64,000 nucleotides of DNA, from the NCBI RefSeq assembly GCF_004768545.1, contig NZ_CP038635.1, forward strand, positions 2,976,001 through 3,040,000, given 5' to 3'. Below are positions 20,112-30,270 of this stretch, in pieces. Under the pieces are notes generated by a model, which did no database searches, was not told the DNA's origin, and saw nothing but the letters and a program-made list of their open reading frames with translations. Position 1 is the stretch's first letter, and every line of letters starts with the position of its first letter. Both the position numbers and the translations under genes were made by a program. Origin of the DNA: Cupriavidus oxalaticus. GTDB taxonomy: Bacteria; Pseudomonadota; Gammaproteobacteria; Burkholderiales; Burkholderiaceae.

Positions 20112-20699
20112 TTACTTCCTGGCCTGCACGATACGGAACTTGATCTGGACATCGTCGGCCACCACCGACGTGTCCTTCCACTCGCCGTCGCCGATATTGA
20201 AGACGGTGCGCTTGATCGGCAGCGCGCCCTCGAACACCTGGCTGGCGCCTTCCTGGCGGTAGGTGGCCGGCACCACCACGTCGACGGTCTTGCCCTTGAT
20301 GGTCAGCTTGCCGGCGACGTCGTACTTGCCCGGCGTGCCGTTCTTGATGCTGGTGGACTGGAACACGGCCTTGGGGTACTTGGCCGCGTCGAACCAGTCC
20401 TTGCCCTTCACTTCCTTGGTGGTCTCGGCATCGCCGATCTCGAAGCTGGCGACGTCGATCTCGACCTTGGCCGACGAGGTGGCCAGCTTGGCGGGATCGA
20501 AACTGACCTGCGCGTCGAACTTCCTGAACTTGCCTTCCATCGGCACGCCGATCTGGCGCGCCACGGCGGTCACCGAGCTCTTGGCCGCGTCGACCTGGGC
20601 CCAGGCCAGGTTGGCGGCGATGCCGGCGGCGGCCAGCACGGCTGCCACGGTGGCGTTGAGGGCCAGCGAGCCGCGGCGGGAATGGCGATTCATCTTCAA
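20112..20699 (-). CDS. YceI family periplasmic protein, second paralogue
   Basis: 195 residues with a signal peptide (ATVAAVLAAAGIAANLAWA, cleaved about residue 34) and a YceI beta-barrel: GKFRKFDAQVSFDPAKL, IDVASFEIGDAETTKEVKG, KGKTVDVVVPATYRQEG. It diverges clearly from the next gene, so it is an old duplication. It lies between cytochrome b561 and the other yceI on the same strand. A shared function in redox or isoprenoid handling in the periplasm is an inference from the b561 neighbour. Confidence 0.88.
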   Translation of the reverse strand: MKMNRHSRRGSLALNATVAAVLAAAGIAANLAWAQVDAAKSSVTAVARQIGVPMEGKFRKFDAQVSFDPAKLATSSAKVEIDVASFEIGDAETTKEVKGKDWFDAAKYPKAVFQSTSIKNGTPGKYDVAGKLTIKGKTVDVVVPATYRQEGASQVFEGALPIKRTVFNIGDGEWKDTSVVADDVQIKFRIVQARK

Positions 20700-20764
20700 T
20701 GACTCCTGTCAGGTTCGGGGTTTGGCGCAAGGCGCCGCGGTAACGGTAATGTCAGCGCAGAAGT

Positions 20765-21319
20765 TCAGCGCAAGAACGGCAGCATCCGGCCCAGCGTGCC
20801 GTCGCGGTCGACGAACTGGTGCTTCACCGCCGCCGCCGCATGGACAACGACCACGGCGGCCATCAGATAGTTCAGCCAGGCATGCGCAAACTTGAGCACT
20901 TCCTTCAGTTCGTCGTTCTTCTCGATCAGCACCGGCATCTTCCACAGGCCGAGGTAGACCACCGGCACGCCAGCCGCCAAGCTGTAGAGATAGCCGCTGA
21001 TGGGAACGATCACGATCAGCAGGTACAGCAGGTGATGCGCGCCGGCTGCGGCCCTGGCCTGCCACACGGGCGTGCCCGGCGCGACCGGCGGCGCCGCGTG
21101 CGTGGCGCGCCACAGCACGCGCAGCAGCGCCACGGCAAAGATCGTCACGCCCAGCCACTTGTGCCACGAATACAGCTTCAGCTTGGTCGGCGTCAGCCCC
21201 GGGATGCCGGTCATGTACAGGCCGAGCCCGAACGCGCCGAAGATCGCCAGGGCGACGATCCAGTGCAGCGCGATGGCGGTGGCACCGTAGCCGGCCGGGG
21301 CATTGGCGGTAGAACGCAT
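20765..21319 (-). CDS. Cytochrome b561 family membrane protein
   Basis: 184-residue four-helix di-haem b cytochrome (CybB type). The first helix carries HWIVALAIFGAFGLGLYM, with H in YGATAIALHW; further His are in YSWHKWLGV, AAGAHHLLYLLIV, AHAWLNYL and VVHAAAAVKHQ. It moves electrons between quinols and periplasmic partners. I chose ATG 21319 because AGAGGA lies upstream; the frame is open to 21370. It leads a unit of three genes with the two YceI paralogues. Confidence 0.92.
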   Translation of the reverse strand: MRSTANAPAGYGATAIALHWIVALAIFGAFGLGLYMTGIPGLTPTKLKLYSWHKWLGVTIFAVALLRVLWRATHAAPPVAPGTPVWQARAAAGAHHLLYLLIVIVPISGYLYSLAAGVPVVYLGLWKMPVLIEKNDELKEVLKFAHAWLNYLMAAVVVVHAAAAVKHQFVDRDGTLGRMLPFLR

Positions 21320-21540
21320 CTGTTTCCTCTCGCCCGTGGTCATGGGCATTTCACAAATTTGGGGACGCACCCAGCAATTGGATCCGCCGGGCCGCTGAAG
21401 ATTCTCGCATTATTGCGGCGGGAAGTGCGCCCATGCAGGACAGTCCTTCATTAAGTTATTCAAATGCTTTGAAGTGTCATTCTGCCGCATACGCCACAAC
21501 GCCGCAGGCGGCCGGCCAGTTGGCGCAACCCGTTGCCACA

Positions 21541-21575
21541 AAAACAAAAAAGCCATCCTGCGGATGGCTTTTTCG
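21541..21575 (-). terminator. Intrinsic terminator of purB
   Basis: Minus strand stem AAGCCATCC / GGATGGCTT (4-nt loop) followed by TTTTGTTTTT, 34 nt after the purB stop. Confidence 0.88.
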
Positions 21576-21608
21576 GCTATGCCGACCCAGCGGCCGGCAA
21601 ATGTGCCT

Positions 21609-23051
<1,443 letters not shown>

Positions 23052-23235
23052 TCAGCGTCGGATGGGCGGAGGCGCCTGAAGCGCCGGCAACAAGGGCGAA
23101 GCGCCCGATGCGCCGCACCGGCACCCGGCGCTGCGCAACGCGGGATTTTACCACCCCTGCCCCGGCTCCGGGGCAGCGGTCCAGTGCGCCCGCGGGGCAT
23201 CGGTGCGCGACCCCGCATTCGTCCGGTACCGCAGG

Positions 23236-23241
23236 TATACT
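23236..23241 (+). promoter_or_regulatory. Putative -10 element of the GST gene
   Basis: TATACT, 111 nt before the ATG. No good -35 is present at the matching distance. If used, the mRNA would start near 23248, placing the whole inverted repeat (23264-23335) in the 5' leader. Confidence 0.35.
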
Positions 23242-23263
23242 CGCGCACGCCGTTCCAGTAGCC

Positions 23264-23335
23264 TGTTATGAAGTGCATCGGGCAGCAGCGCACCCCGGCG
23301 CCGTTGCCACGCGGCAGGCGATGCACTTCATAACA
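23264..23335. repeat. 17-bp inverted repeat in the GST leader
   Basis: Arms TGTTATGAAGTGCATCG (23264-23280) and its exact complement (23319-23335) are separated by 38 nt. The right arm ends 16 nt before the GST ATG, just upstream of the GGGGAG ribosome site. It could form a stable RNA stem-loop that presents or controls the start region, or be two operator half-sites. Confidence 0.8.
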
Positions 23336-23351
23336 AGCTCAAGGGGAGAAC

Positions 23352-23966
23352 ATGAAGCTGTATGCGTCCCATACCAGTCCCTACGCGCGCAAGGTGCGCG
23401 TGGTGATGGCGGAAAAGAAGATCGACTACCAGCTGGTTGAAGAGGACGTCTGGTCGCCGGAATCGAAGATCGTCCAGTACAACCCGCTGGGTAAGGTGCC
23501 TTGCCTGGTGATGGAAGACGGCAGTGCCATCTACGATTCGCGCGTGATCGTCGAGTATGTCGACACGCTGACGCCGGTCAGCCGGATGATCCCGCAGGGC
23601 GGGCGCGAGCGGCTGGAAGTGCGCTGCTGGGAAGCGCTGGCCGACGGCCTGCTCGACGCGGCCCTGCTGGCTCGCCTGGAAGTGACGCAGCGCGAGCCGC
23701 ACGAGCGCAGCGAGCGCTGGGTCAAGCGCCAGCTCGGCAAGATCGACACGGCGCTGGCCGCCATGGCCCAGGGCCTGGCCGACCGCCCGTTCTGCACCGG
23801 CACGCACTATTCGCTGGCCGACGTCGCGGTAGGCTGCGCGCTGTCCTACCTGGATTTCCGCTTCCCCGACATCGCCTGGCGCGAGCGCCATCCCAATCTG
23901 GCGGCGCTGGAAGAAAAGCTGTCGAAGCGGCAGTCGTTCATCGATACCGCGCCGCCGCGCGGCTGA
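23352..23966 (+). CDS. Glutathione S-transferase family protein
   Basis: 204 residues with an N-terminal thioredoxin fold (MKLYASHTSPYARKVRVVMA, cis-Pro in KVPCLV, about 1-80) and an all-helical C-terminal domain. The N-terminal pattern resembles beta-proteobacterial GSTs related to stringent starvation protein-like forms. The catalytic side chain is uncertain (Ser9 or Tyr11 region). The substrate is unknown. A strong SD (GGGGAG) precedes the ATG, and a 17-bp inverted repeat lies just upstream. Confidence 0.88.
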   Translation: MKLYASHTSPYARKVRVVMAEKKIDYQLVEEDVWSPESKIVQYNPLGKVPCLVMEDGSAIYDSRVIVEYVDTLTPVSRMIPQGGRERLEVRCWEALADGLLDAALLARLEVTQREPHERSERWVKRQLGKIDTALAAMAQGLADRPFCTGTHYSLADVAVGCALSYLDFRFPDIAWRERHPNLAALEEKLSKRQSFIDTAPPRG

Positions 23967-23980
23967 AACCCGCCTGCCTC

Positions 23981-24017
23981 AATAAAAAACACCCGCACGC
24001 AGTGGGTGTTTTTTATT
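23981..24017. terminator. Bidirectional terminator between GST and mnmA
   Basis: Stem AATAAAAAACACCC / GGGTGTTTTTTATT around a 9-nt loop. It serves the convergent GST and mnmA genes. Confidence 0.88.
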
Positions 24018-24033
24018 CGGCCGACGGCAGCGC

Positions 24034-25137
24034 CTACTGGATGATGCCGCCGCCCAGGCACACCTCGCCGTCATACAGCACTGCCGACTGCCCCGGCGTG
24101 ACGGCCCATTGCGCCTCGGCAAACCCCAGCTGCAGCGTGTCGCCGTCCGCCGCCTGCACGGTGCAGGCGGCATCGCTCTGGCGATAGCGGGTCTTGGCCG
24201 CCATCGCCGCGCCCGCCGCCGGTGCCTCGCCCGCCACCCACGACAAGTCCGACGCGGTCAGCACCGGCGTCAGCAGCCACGGGTGGTCGTGGCCCTGCAC
24301 CACGTACAGCGTGTTATTCGCCATATCCTTGCGTGCCACGTACCAGGCATCGCCGTTGCCGTCGCGGCTGCCGCCCAGGCCAATGCCCTTGCGCTGGCCC
24401 AGCGTATAGAACGCCAGCCCGATATGCTCGCCCACGACCTTGCCCTCGGGCGTCTTCATCGGGCCCGGTTTGGTCGGCAGGTAGCGGTTCAGGAAATCGC
24501 GGAACGGCCGCTCGCCGATAAAGCAGATGCCCGTCGAGTCCTTCTTTTTCGCGTTCGGCAGGCCGATCTCGGCGGCGATCTCGCGCACGCGGGTCTTGGG
24601 GATCTCGCCCAGCGGGAACAGCGTGCGCGACAGCTGCGCCTGGTTCAGCCGGTGCAGGAAATAGCTCTGGTCCTTGGTGTGGTCGAGTGCCTTGAGCAGC
24701 TCGAAGCGCCCTGCCGCGTTCTGGCGCACGCGCGCGTAGTGGCCGGTGGCGATGGTCTCGGCGCCGAGCGTCATCGCATGGTCGAGGAAGGCCTTGAACT
24801 TGATCTCGGCATTGCACAGCACATCGGGGTTGGGCGTGCGGCCGGCCGAGTACTCGCGCAGGAAATCGGCAAAGACGCGGTCCTTGTACTCGGCGGCAAA
24901 GTTGACCGCCTCGACGTCGACGCCGATCAGGTCGGCCACCGACACCACGTCCAGCCAGTCCTGGCGCGTGGAGCAGTACTCGCTGTCGTCATCGTCTTCC
25001 CAGTTCTTCATGAACAGGCCGATGACCTCGTAGCCCTGCTGCTTGAGCAGCCACGCGGTCACTGACGAATCGACCCCGCCCGACATGCCCACGACCACGC
25101 GCTTCCCGTTCGCGCTTCCGTTGCCGTTCGCGCTCAC
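24034..25137 (-). CDS. mnmA: tRNA-specific 2-thiouridylase MnmA
   Basis: 367-residue PP-loop ATPase that makes s2U34 in tRNA-Lys, -Glu and -Gln. It has the PP-loop GMSGGVDSS at 17-25, catalytic Cys108 in TPNPDVLCN and persulfide Cys205 in [11 protein letters not shown]. The start is GTG 25137, which overlaps the stop of the Nudix gene (GTGA), so the pair is translationally coupled; no ATG lies before the PP-loop motif. A longer frame to 25614 is only the overlap with the Nudix gene. Confidence 0.95.
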   Translation of the reverse strand: MSANGNGSANGKRVVVGMSGGVDSSVTAWLLKQQGYEVIGLFMKNWEDDDDSEYCSTRQDWLDVVSVADLIGVDVEAVNFAAEYKDRVFADFLREYSAGRTPNPDVLCNAEIKFKAFLDHAMTLGAETIATGHYARVRQNAAGRFELLKALDHTKDQSYFLHRLNQAQLSRTLFPLGEIPKTRVREIAAEIGLPNAKKKDSTGICFIGERPFRDFLNRYLPTKPGPMKTPEGKVVGEHIGLAFYTLGQRKGIGLGGSRDGNGDAWYVARKDMANNTLYVVQGHDHPWLLTPVLTASDLSWVAGEAPAAGAAMAAKTRYRQSDAACTVQAADGDTLQLGFAEAQWAVTPGQSAVLYDGEVCLGGGIIQ

Positions 25138-25625
25138 AGCTGTGCTCCCATGGACAACGCCGAAGGGTGCGTGTACAGCGCGTCCAGCGCGAAGCGCTTG
25201 CCGGCCAGGTAGTCGTCGATGCAGGCCATCACCAGCGGCGAGCGGTGGCGTTCCGGGCAGGCGCGGATCTCGTCGGCGCTCATCCACACGGTGCGGACGA
25301 TACCGGTGTCGAGCTGTCGGCCGGCGTCGAGCGAGCCCAGGTCGCCGGTAAAGGCAAAGCGCACGTATGTGACATCCGTACCGGTGCGCGACGACAGCGA
25401 GCGGCCCATGTAGCAGCCGAGCAACGCGCGCGGCTCGAAGGTGTGCGCGGTTTCTTCCAGGGTTTCGCGGATGACGGCGCGGATCAGGCTCTCGCCCGGA
25501 TCCAGGTGGCCGGCCGGCTGGTTCAGGCGCAGCCCGTCCGCAGTTTCCTCTTCGACCAGCAGGAAACGTCCACCACGCTCGATCACGGCGGCAACGGTCA
25601 CGCTGGCATTCCAATCACGTGGCAT
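25134..25625 (-). CDS. Nudix hydrolase, NudJ/phosphatase type
   Basis: 163-residue Nudix-fold pyrophosphatase. The Nudix box [20 protein letters not shown] is intact (G..GE..xxA..RE..EE). NudJ-type proteins hydrolyse HMP-PP or nucleotide di- and triphosphates; the substrate here is unknown. I chose ATG 25625 ([11 protein letters not shown]); a TTG at 25634 is the only other option. It overlaps mnmA by 4 nt, an association seen in many proteobacteria. Confidence 0.9.
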   Translation of the reverse strand: MPRDWNASVTVAAVIERGGRFLLVEEETADGLRLNQPAGHLDPGESLIRAVIRETLEETAHTFEPRALLGCYMGRSLSSRTGTDVTYVRFAFTGDLGSLDAGRQLDTGIVRTVWMSADEIRACPERHRSPLVMACIDDYLAGKRFALDALYTHPSALSMGAQL

Positions 25626-25906
25626 GATGCTCAATTTTTAGGCAATCTCGCATTCTACCGGTTGCCGGGCCATCGTGCAGCGCCATGGGCTTGCCGGCCG
25701 CCCAGCGCTGCGTAACTGTTCGGAACTGTCCGGAAATCCGGCACCGCAGTGCAGCAATAACCGACCGCGCGGTCACACCATAGCGCGTCAGATTGCTGTA
25801 AGCTGCGAAAAAATTGTGCGCTGCGGCCAAACCGGCACGGCGAGCAACGGGCCAGACGTCGGTCCGACCAACCAGATTACGACGCCAGCTAAAGGAGAAA
25901 TCGACG

Positions 25907-27028
25907 ATGTACATCGGCATCCCGCAGGAGACGCGGGCAGGCGAAACTCGCGTCGCCGCCACCCCCGAGACGGTCAAGAAATACGTCGCCCAGGGCCACA
26001 AGGTGGTCGTGCAGGCCGGCGCCGGCGTTCGCGCCAGCCAGCCCGACGGCGCGTATGAAGCGGTCGGCGCCACCATCGGCACCGCTGCCGAAGCGCTGGG
26101 GGCACAGCTGGTGCTCAAGGTGCGCGCGCCCGACGACGCGGAACTGGCACAGATGAAGCCGGGGGCCGTACTGGTGGGCATGCTCAATCCCTTCGATGCC
26201 GAGAACAACGCGCGCATGGCGGCAGCCAACGTGATCGCGTTCGCACTCGAGGCCGCGCCGCGCACCACGCGCGCGCAGAGCATGGACGTGCTGTCGTCGC
26301 AGGCCAACATCGCCGGCTACAAGGCCGTGCTGGTGGCCGCGCACCACTACCAGCGCTTCATGCCGATGCTGATGACCGCCGCCGGCACCGTCAAGGCCGC
26401 ACGCGTGCTGATCCTGGGCGCCGGCGTCGCCGGCCTGCAGGCGATTGCCACCGCCAAGCGCCTGGGCGCGGTGATCGAAGCGTCCGACGTGCGCCCCGCG
26501 GTCAAGGAGCAGATCGAATCGCTCGGCGGCAAGTTCCTCGACGTGCCGTTCCTGACCGACGAAGAGCGCGAGATCGCGCAGGGCGTGGGCGGCTATGCGC
26601 GGCCGATGCCGCCGGACTGGATGAAGCGCCAGGCCGAGCTGGTGCACCAGCGCGCGATCCAGGCCGACATCGTCATCACCACCGCGCTGATCCCGGGCCG
26701 CAAGGCGCCGGTGCTGCTGCAGGAAGCGACCGTGCAGCAGATGAAGCCGGGCTCGGTGGTGGTCGACCTGGCCGCCGCGCAGGGCGGCAACTGCCCGCTG
26801 ACGGTGGCCGACGAAGTGGTCGAGCGCCATGGCGTCACCCTCATCGGCCATACCAACCTGGCCAGCATGGTGGCGGCCGACGCCTCGGCGCTCTATGCGC
26901 GCAACGTGCTGGATTTCCTCAAGCTTGTCGTCGACAAGGATGGCCAGTTCACGCTCAACCTCGAAGACGACATCGTCGCCGCCTGCCTGATGTGCCGGGA
27001 CGGCCAAGTCGTGCGCGAGGCTGCGTAA
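25907..27028 (+). CDS. pntAA: NAD(P) transhydrogenase subunit alpha, part 1 (NAD-binding)
   Basis: 373 residues, cytoplasmic NAD(H)-binding domain dI of the proton-translocating transhydrogenase. It has AlaDH/PNT N-terminal motifs (IGIPQETRAGETRVAATPETV) and the Rossmann GAGVAGLQAIATAKRLGA near 190. AAAGGAG lies 9 nt before ATG 25907. It lacks the membrane part, which is the separate gene pntAB 188 nt downstream, as in split three-subunit enzymes of alpha- and beta-proteobacteria. Confidence 0.96.
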   Translation: MYIGIPQETRAGETRVAATPETVKKYVAQGHKVVVQAGAGVRASQPDGAYEAVGATIGTAAEALGAQLVLKVRAPDDAELAQMKPGAVLVGMLNPFDAENNARMAAANVIAFALEAAPRTTRAQSMDVLSSQANIAGYKAVLVAAHHYQRFMPMLMTAAGTVKAARVLILGAGVAGLQAIATAKRLGAVIEASDVRPAVKEQIESLGGKFLDVPFLTDEEREIAQGVGGYARPMPPDWMKRQAELVHQRAIQADIVITTALIPGRKAPVLLQEATVQQMKPGSVVVDLAAAQGGNCPLTVADEVVERHGVTLIGHTNLASMVAADASALYARNVLDFLKLVVDKDGQFTLNLEDDIVAACLMCRDGQVVREAA

Positions 27029-27076
27029 TGCCCGCGGGCGCCGCGCGCGAGGAAATCAAGAAGGTTTGAGTCTGCG

Positions 27077-27102
27077 CCCCTCTCCCGCAAGCGGGAGAGG
27101 GG
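27077..27102. repeat. 26-bp REP-like palindrome, copy 1
   Basis: CCCCTCTCCCGC, AA, then the complement arm. It lies in the pntAA-pntAB gap. The same sequence recurs at 34140-34165 and, with a central CGCG, at 34044-34069. It can form a 12-bp hairpin in the mRNA, perhaps tuning pntAA relative to pntAB-pntB. Confidence 0.85.
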
Positions 27103-27216
27103 GCACGCAACGGTCTTCCAGAGCCACTGGCCCTTGACGTGCCCTGACCGTAATACTGCAAAGAACAACATAGCGACACGCAGCATCCCGGTTTCAAAGC
27201 AAAGGAGGAGAAGTCG

Positions 27217-27558
27217 ATGGAGATGGTGAACCACACGGTGATCAACCTGATCATCTTCGTGCTGGCAATCTACGTGGGCTACCACGTGGTCTGGACGGTC
27301 ACGCCAGCCCTGCATACGCCGCTGATGGCGGTAACCAACGCAATCTCGGCCATCATCATCGTCGGCGCGATGCTCGCCGCGGGCCTGACCGAAGGCGCCA
27401 CGGGCCGCATCATGGGCACGCTGGCGGTGGCACTGGCCGCGGTCAACGTGTTCGGCGGCTTCCTGGTCACCCAGCGCATGCTGGAAATGTTCAAGAAGAA
27501 GGAGCCGAAGGCCAAGGCGGCCGAACCCAAGCAGGCACTGGCCAGGGAGGGCGCGTAA
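27217..27558 (+). CDS. pntAB: NAD(P) transhydrogenase subunit alpha, part 2 (membrane)
   Basis: 113 residues with about three membrane helices (about 8-27, 36-55, 62-82), matching the small membrane subunit of a split transhydrogenase; a charged [13 protein letters not shown] tail follows. A good GGAG lies 7-8 nt before the ATG. Its TAA overlaps the pntB ATG by one base (TAATG), giving coupling. Confidence 0.93.
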   Translation: MEMVNHTVINLIIFVLAIYVGYHVVWTVTPALHTPLMAVTNAISAIIIVGAMLAAGLTEGATGRIMGTLAVALAAVNVFGGFLVTQRMLEMFKKKEPKAKAAEPKQALAREGA

Positions 27559-29036
27559 TGGCAGCCGGCCTCGTCAGCATGAACCTCGTCACCCTGCTCT
27601 ACCTGGTGGCCTCGGTCTGCTTTATCCAGGCGCTCAAGGGGCTGTCGCACCCGGCCTCGGCCCGCAAGGGCAATGCCTTCGGCATGATCGGCATGGCGAT
27701 CGCGGTGGTCACCACGCTGGTCCTGATCATCAAGCTCAAGAATGAGTTCCTGGCGGCCGGCACGGCGCAGTCGTCGGTGGGCTCCGGCCTGGCGCTGATC
27801 TTCGGCGCGCTGGTGGTCGGCGGCGGCATCGGCGCCTACGTGGCGCGCAAGGTGCAGATGACCAAGATGCCCGAGCTGGTCGCGGCGATGCACTCGCTGA
27901 TCGGTCTCGCGGCGGTGTTCATCGCGGTGGCCGCGGTGGCCGAGCCGGCCGCGTTTGGCATCACGCCGGCAGGCTCGCACCTGATCCCGCTGGGCAACCG
28001 CATCGAGCTCTTCATCGGCTGCTTCGTCGGCGCCATCACCTTCTCCGGTTCGGTGATCGCCTTCGGCAAGCTGGCCGGGCGCTACAAGTTCCGCCTGTTC
28101 CAGGGCGCGCCGGTGGTGTTCGCCGGCCAGCACTGGCTGAACCTGCTGCTGGCGGTGGCGATGGTCGGCTTCGGCGTGATCTTCTTCATGTCGCAGGACT
28201 GGCTGCCGTTCCTGATCATGCTGGCGATCGCGTTCGTGCTGGGCGTGCTGATCATCATCCCGATCGGCGGCGCCGACATGCCGGTGGTGGTGTCGATGTT
28301 GAACTCGTACTCGGGCTGGGCGGCGGCGGGCATCGGCTTCTCGCTGAACAACCCGATGCTGATCATCGCCGGCTCGCTGGTGGGCTCAAGCGGTGCCATC
28401 CTCTCGTACATCATGTGCCGCGCGATGAACCGCTCGTTCTTCAACGTGATCCTGGGCGGCTTCGGCGGCGATGCGTCGGCTGGCGCGTCCGCCGGCGCGC
28501 AGGCGCAGCGCAACGTGAAGTCCGGCTCGGCCGACGATGCCGCCTTCCTGATGGGCAACGCCGAGACCGTGATCATCGTCCCCGGCTATGGCCTGGCGGT
28601 GGCGCGCGCGCAGCACGCGCTGAAGGAACTGACCGAAAAGCTGGCCGAAAAGGGCGTGACCGTGAAGTACGCGATCCACCCGGTGGCGGGCCGCATGCCC
28701 GGCCACATGAACGTGCTGCTGGCCGAGGCCGAGGTGCCGTACGACCAGGTCTTCGAGATGGAAGACATCAACAGCGAGTTCGGCCAGGCCGACGTGGTGC
28801 TGGTGCTGGGCGCCAACGACGTGGTCAACCCGGCGGCCAAGACCGATCCCAAGTCGCCGATCGCCGGGATGCCGATCCTGGAGGCGTACAAGGCCAAGAC
28901 CATCATCGTCAACAAGCGCTCGATGGCGGCCGGCTACGCCGGCCTGGACAACGAGCTGTTCTACATGGACAAGACCATGATGGTGTTCGGCGACGCCAAG
29001 AAGGTGGTCGAGGACATGTTCAAGGCGGTCGACTAA
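27558..29036 (+). CDS. pntB: NAD(P) transhydrogenase subunit beta
   Basis: 492 residues: eight to nine helices of domain II (about 1-280), then the NADP(H)-binding dIII (about 310-492) with VIIVPGYGLAVARAQHAL, HPVAGRMPGHMNVLLAEA and VLVLGANDVVNPAA. With the two alpha parts it forms a complete proton-pumping pyridine nucleotide transhydrogenase. It keeps the NADPH/NADH ratio. A gap of 154 nt follows before the next gene. Confidence 0.97.
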   Translation: MAAGLVSMNLVTLLYLVASVCFIQALKGLSHPASARKGNAFGMIGMAIAVVTTLVLIIKLKNEFLAAGTAQSSVGSGLALIFGALVVGGGIGAYVARKVQMTKMPELVAAMHSLIGLAAVFIAVAAVAEPAAFGITPAGSHLIPLGNRIELFIGCFVGAITFSGSVIAFGKLAGRYKFRLFQGAPVVFAGQHWLNLLLAVAMVGFGVIFFMSQDWLPFLIMLAIAFVLGVLIIIPIGGADMPVVVSMLNSYSGWAAAGIGFSLNNPMLIIAGSLVGSSGAILSYIMCRAMNRSFFNVILGGFGGDASAGASAGAQAQRNVKSGSADDAAFLMGNAETVIIVPGYGLAVARAQHALKELTEKLAEKGVTVKYAIHPVAGRMPGHMNVLLAEAEVPYDQVFEMEDINSEFGQADVVLVLGANDVVNPAAKTDPKSPIAGMPILEAYKAKTIIVNKRSMAAGYAGLDNELFYMDKTMMVFGDAKKVVEDMFKAVD

Positions 29037-29190
29037 GACCGCCGTGCCCGCAGGCGGCCGGGCCGTCCCGGCCGCCTGCGGCGCCGTGCCTTGCAAGGCA
29101 GCCACGGCGCGCTATACTGGCCTGCGAATGCGCACGCCGGCTTGCCGAATGCGCCGAACCCCTGCCCGCCGGCCCCGACGCCAACGCATC

Positions 29191-30237
29191 ATGACCTTCA
29201 ACCCGCATGACCGGAACCTGTCGGTCTTCCATCACCCGGTCCTGACCGTCCTGGTCGACGACAGCAAATCGTTCATCGACAGCCTGGCCTTCCAGATGGA
29301 TGCCTCGCGCGCGGTCATCACCTTTACCGATCCGCGTGAAGCACTGCAATGGATCCGCGAGGCCTATGCCACCCGCTTCCCCGGCTTCCTGCCGGTGCGG
29401 GTCACGCATGACGACCTGACCTTCCTGACCGAGCGCCGCACCGTCCAGCTCGACATCGACCGGATTTACCGCCAAATCCACGATGTCAACCGCTTCCTGC
29501 AGCCGGGCGTGATCGTGGTGGACTACTCGATGCCGCAAATGGACGGACTGGAGTTCTGCCAGGCGCTGCAGGACCTGCCGTGCAAGACCATCCTGCTGAC
29601 CGGCACGGCTGACGAAAGCATCGCCGTGCAGGGCTTCAACCACGGGCTGATCGACCGCTACGTCAAGAAGCACGACAGCAATATGGTGGAGCGGCTGGAC
29701 CAGGAAATCGAGGCCATGCAGCAGGCATACTTCGCCACGCTGTCGCGCACGCTGCGCGAGCTGCTGACGCGGCATTCGTTCTCGTTCCTGTCCGACCCGG
29801 CCATGACCGAGCGGGTGCGCCAGCTCACGGCGCGCTACGGCTTTGTCGAGTACTACCTGTACCCCAACCCGGCCGGCATCCTGCTGTTGACTGCGCAAGG
29901 CCACGCCACGCTGATGGTGATCGAGACCCGCGCCGGCCTTATGAGCCAGGTGGAATCGGCCGAAGCCTACGATGCGCCCGCCGCGCTGATCGAAGGCCTG
30001 CGCGAGGGCCGCCTGATACCGTTTTTCTGGCCGGGCAACGGCATGTACACGCCCGCCTGCATCGACTGGGAGCAATACTGCCTGCCGGCCGAGCGCTGCG
30101 AGGGCAACGAAGAGTTCTTCTACGCCCTGTTCGACCTGCCGCGCCACCTGCTGCAGGAGCCGGTGGTCAGCCTGCAGGGCTTCCTGGCCGATTTTTCGCG
30201 CCATTCCGAGGCCTTGACGGGGCGCAAGCGCCTCTGA
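29191..30237 (+). CDS. Atypical receiver-domain protein with an internal insertion
   Basis: 348 residues. Receiver features are recognisable: acidic pair D23/D24 in LVDDSKSF, acceptor D111 in IVVDYSMPQMDGLEF, T137 in LLTGTAD and K159/K160. But D24 to D111 is 87 residues, about 40 more than a standard receiver, so an insert lies around residues 55-100. The C-terminal half (190-348) has no known output motif. A good SD is not evident; the frame is open upstream. It lies between pntB and the convergent rlmL gene. A signalling role is likely; the output is unknown. Confidence 0.6.
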   Translation: MTFNPHDRNLSVFHHPVLTVLVDDSKSFIDSLAFQMDASRAVITFTDPREALQWIREAYATRFPGFLPVRVTHDDLTFLTERRTVQLDIDRIYRQIHDVNRFLQPGVIVVDYSMPQMDGLEFCQALQDLPCKTILLTGTADESIAVQGFNHGLIDRYVKKHDSNMVERLDQEIEAMQQAYFATLSRTLRELLTRHSFSFLSDPAMTERVRQLTARYGFVEYYLYPNPAGILLLTAQGHATLMVIETRAGLMSQVESAEAYDAPAALIEGLREGRLIPFFWPGNGMYTPACIDWEQYCLPAERCEGNEEFFYALFDLPRHLLQEPVVSLQGFLADFSRHSEALTGRKRL

Positions 30238-30270
30238 CACCGGCCGGGCACTGCCAGGACAGAGAGGCGC

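Noticed and set aside
27029..27216. Terminator between pntAA and pntAB
   Set aside because: The palindrome there lacks a T tract and occurs elsewhere as a repeat, so it is more likely a REP element.
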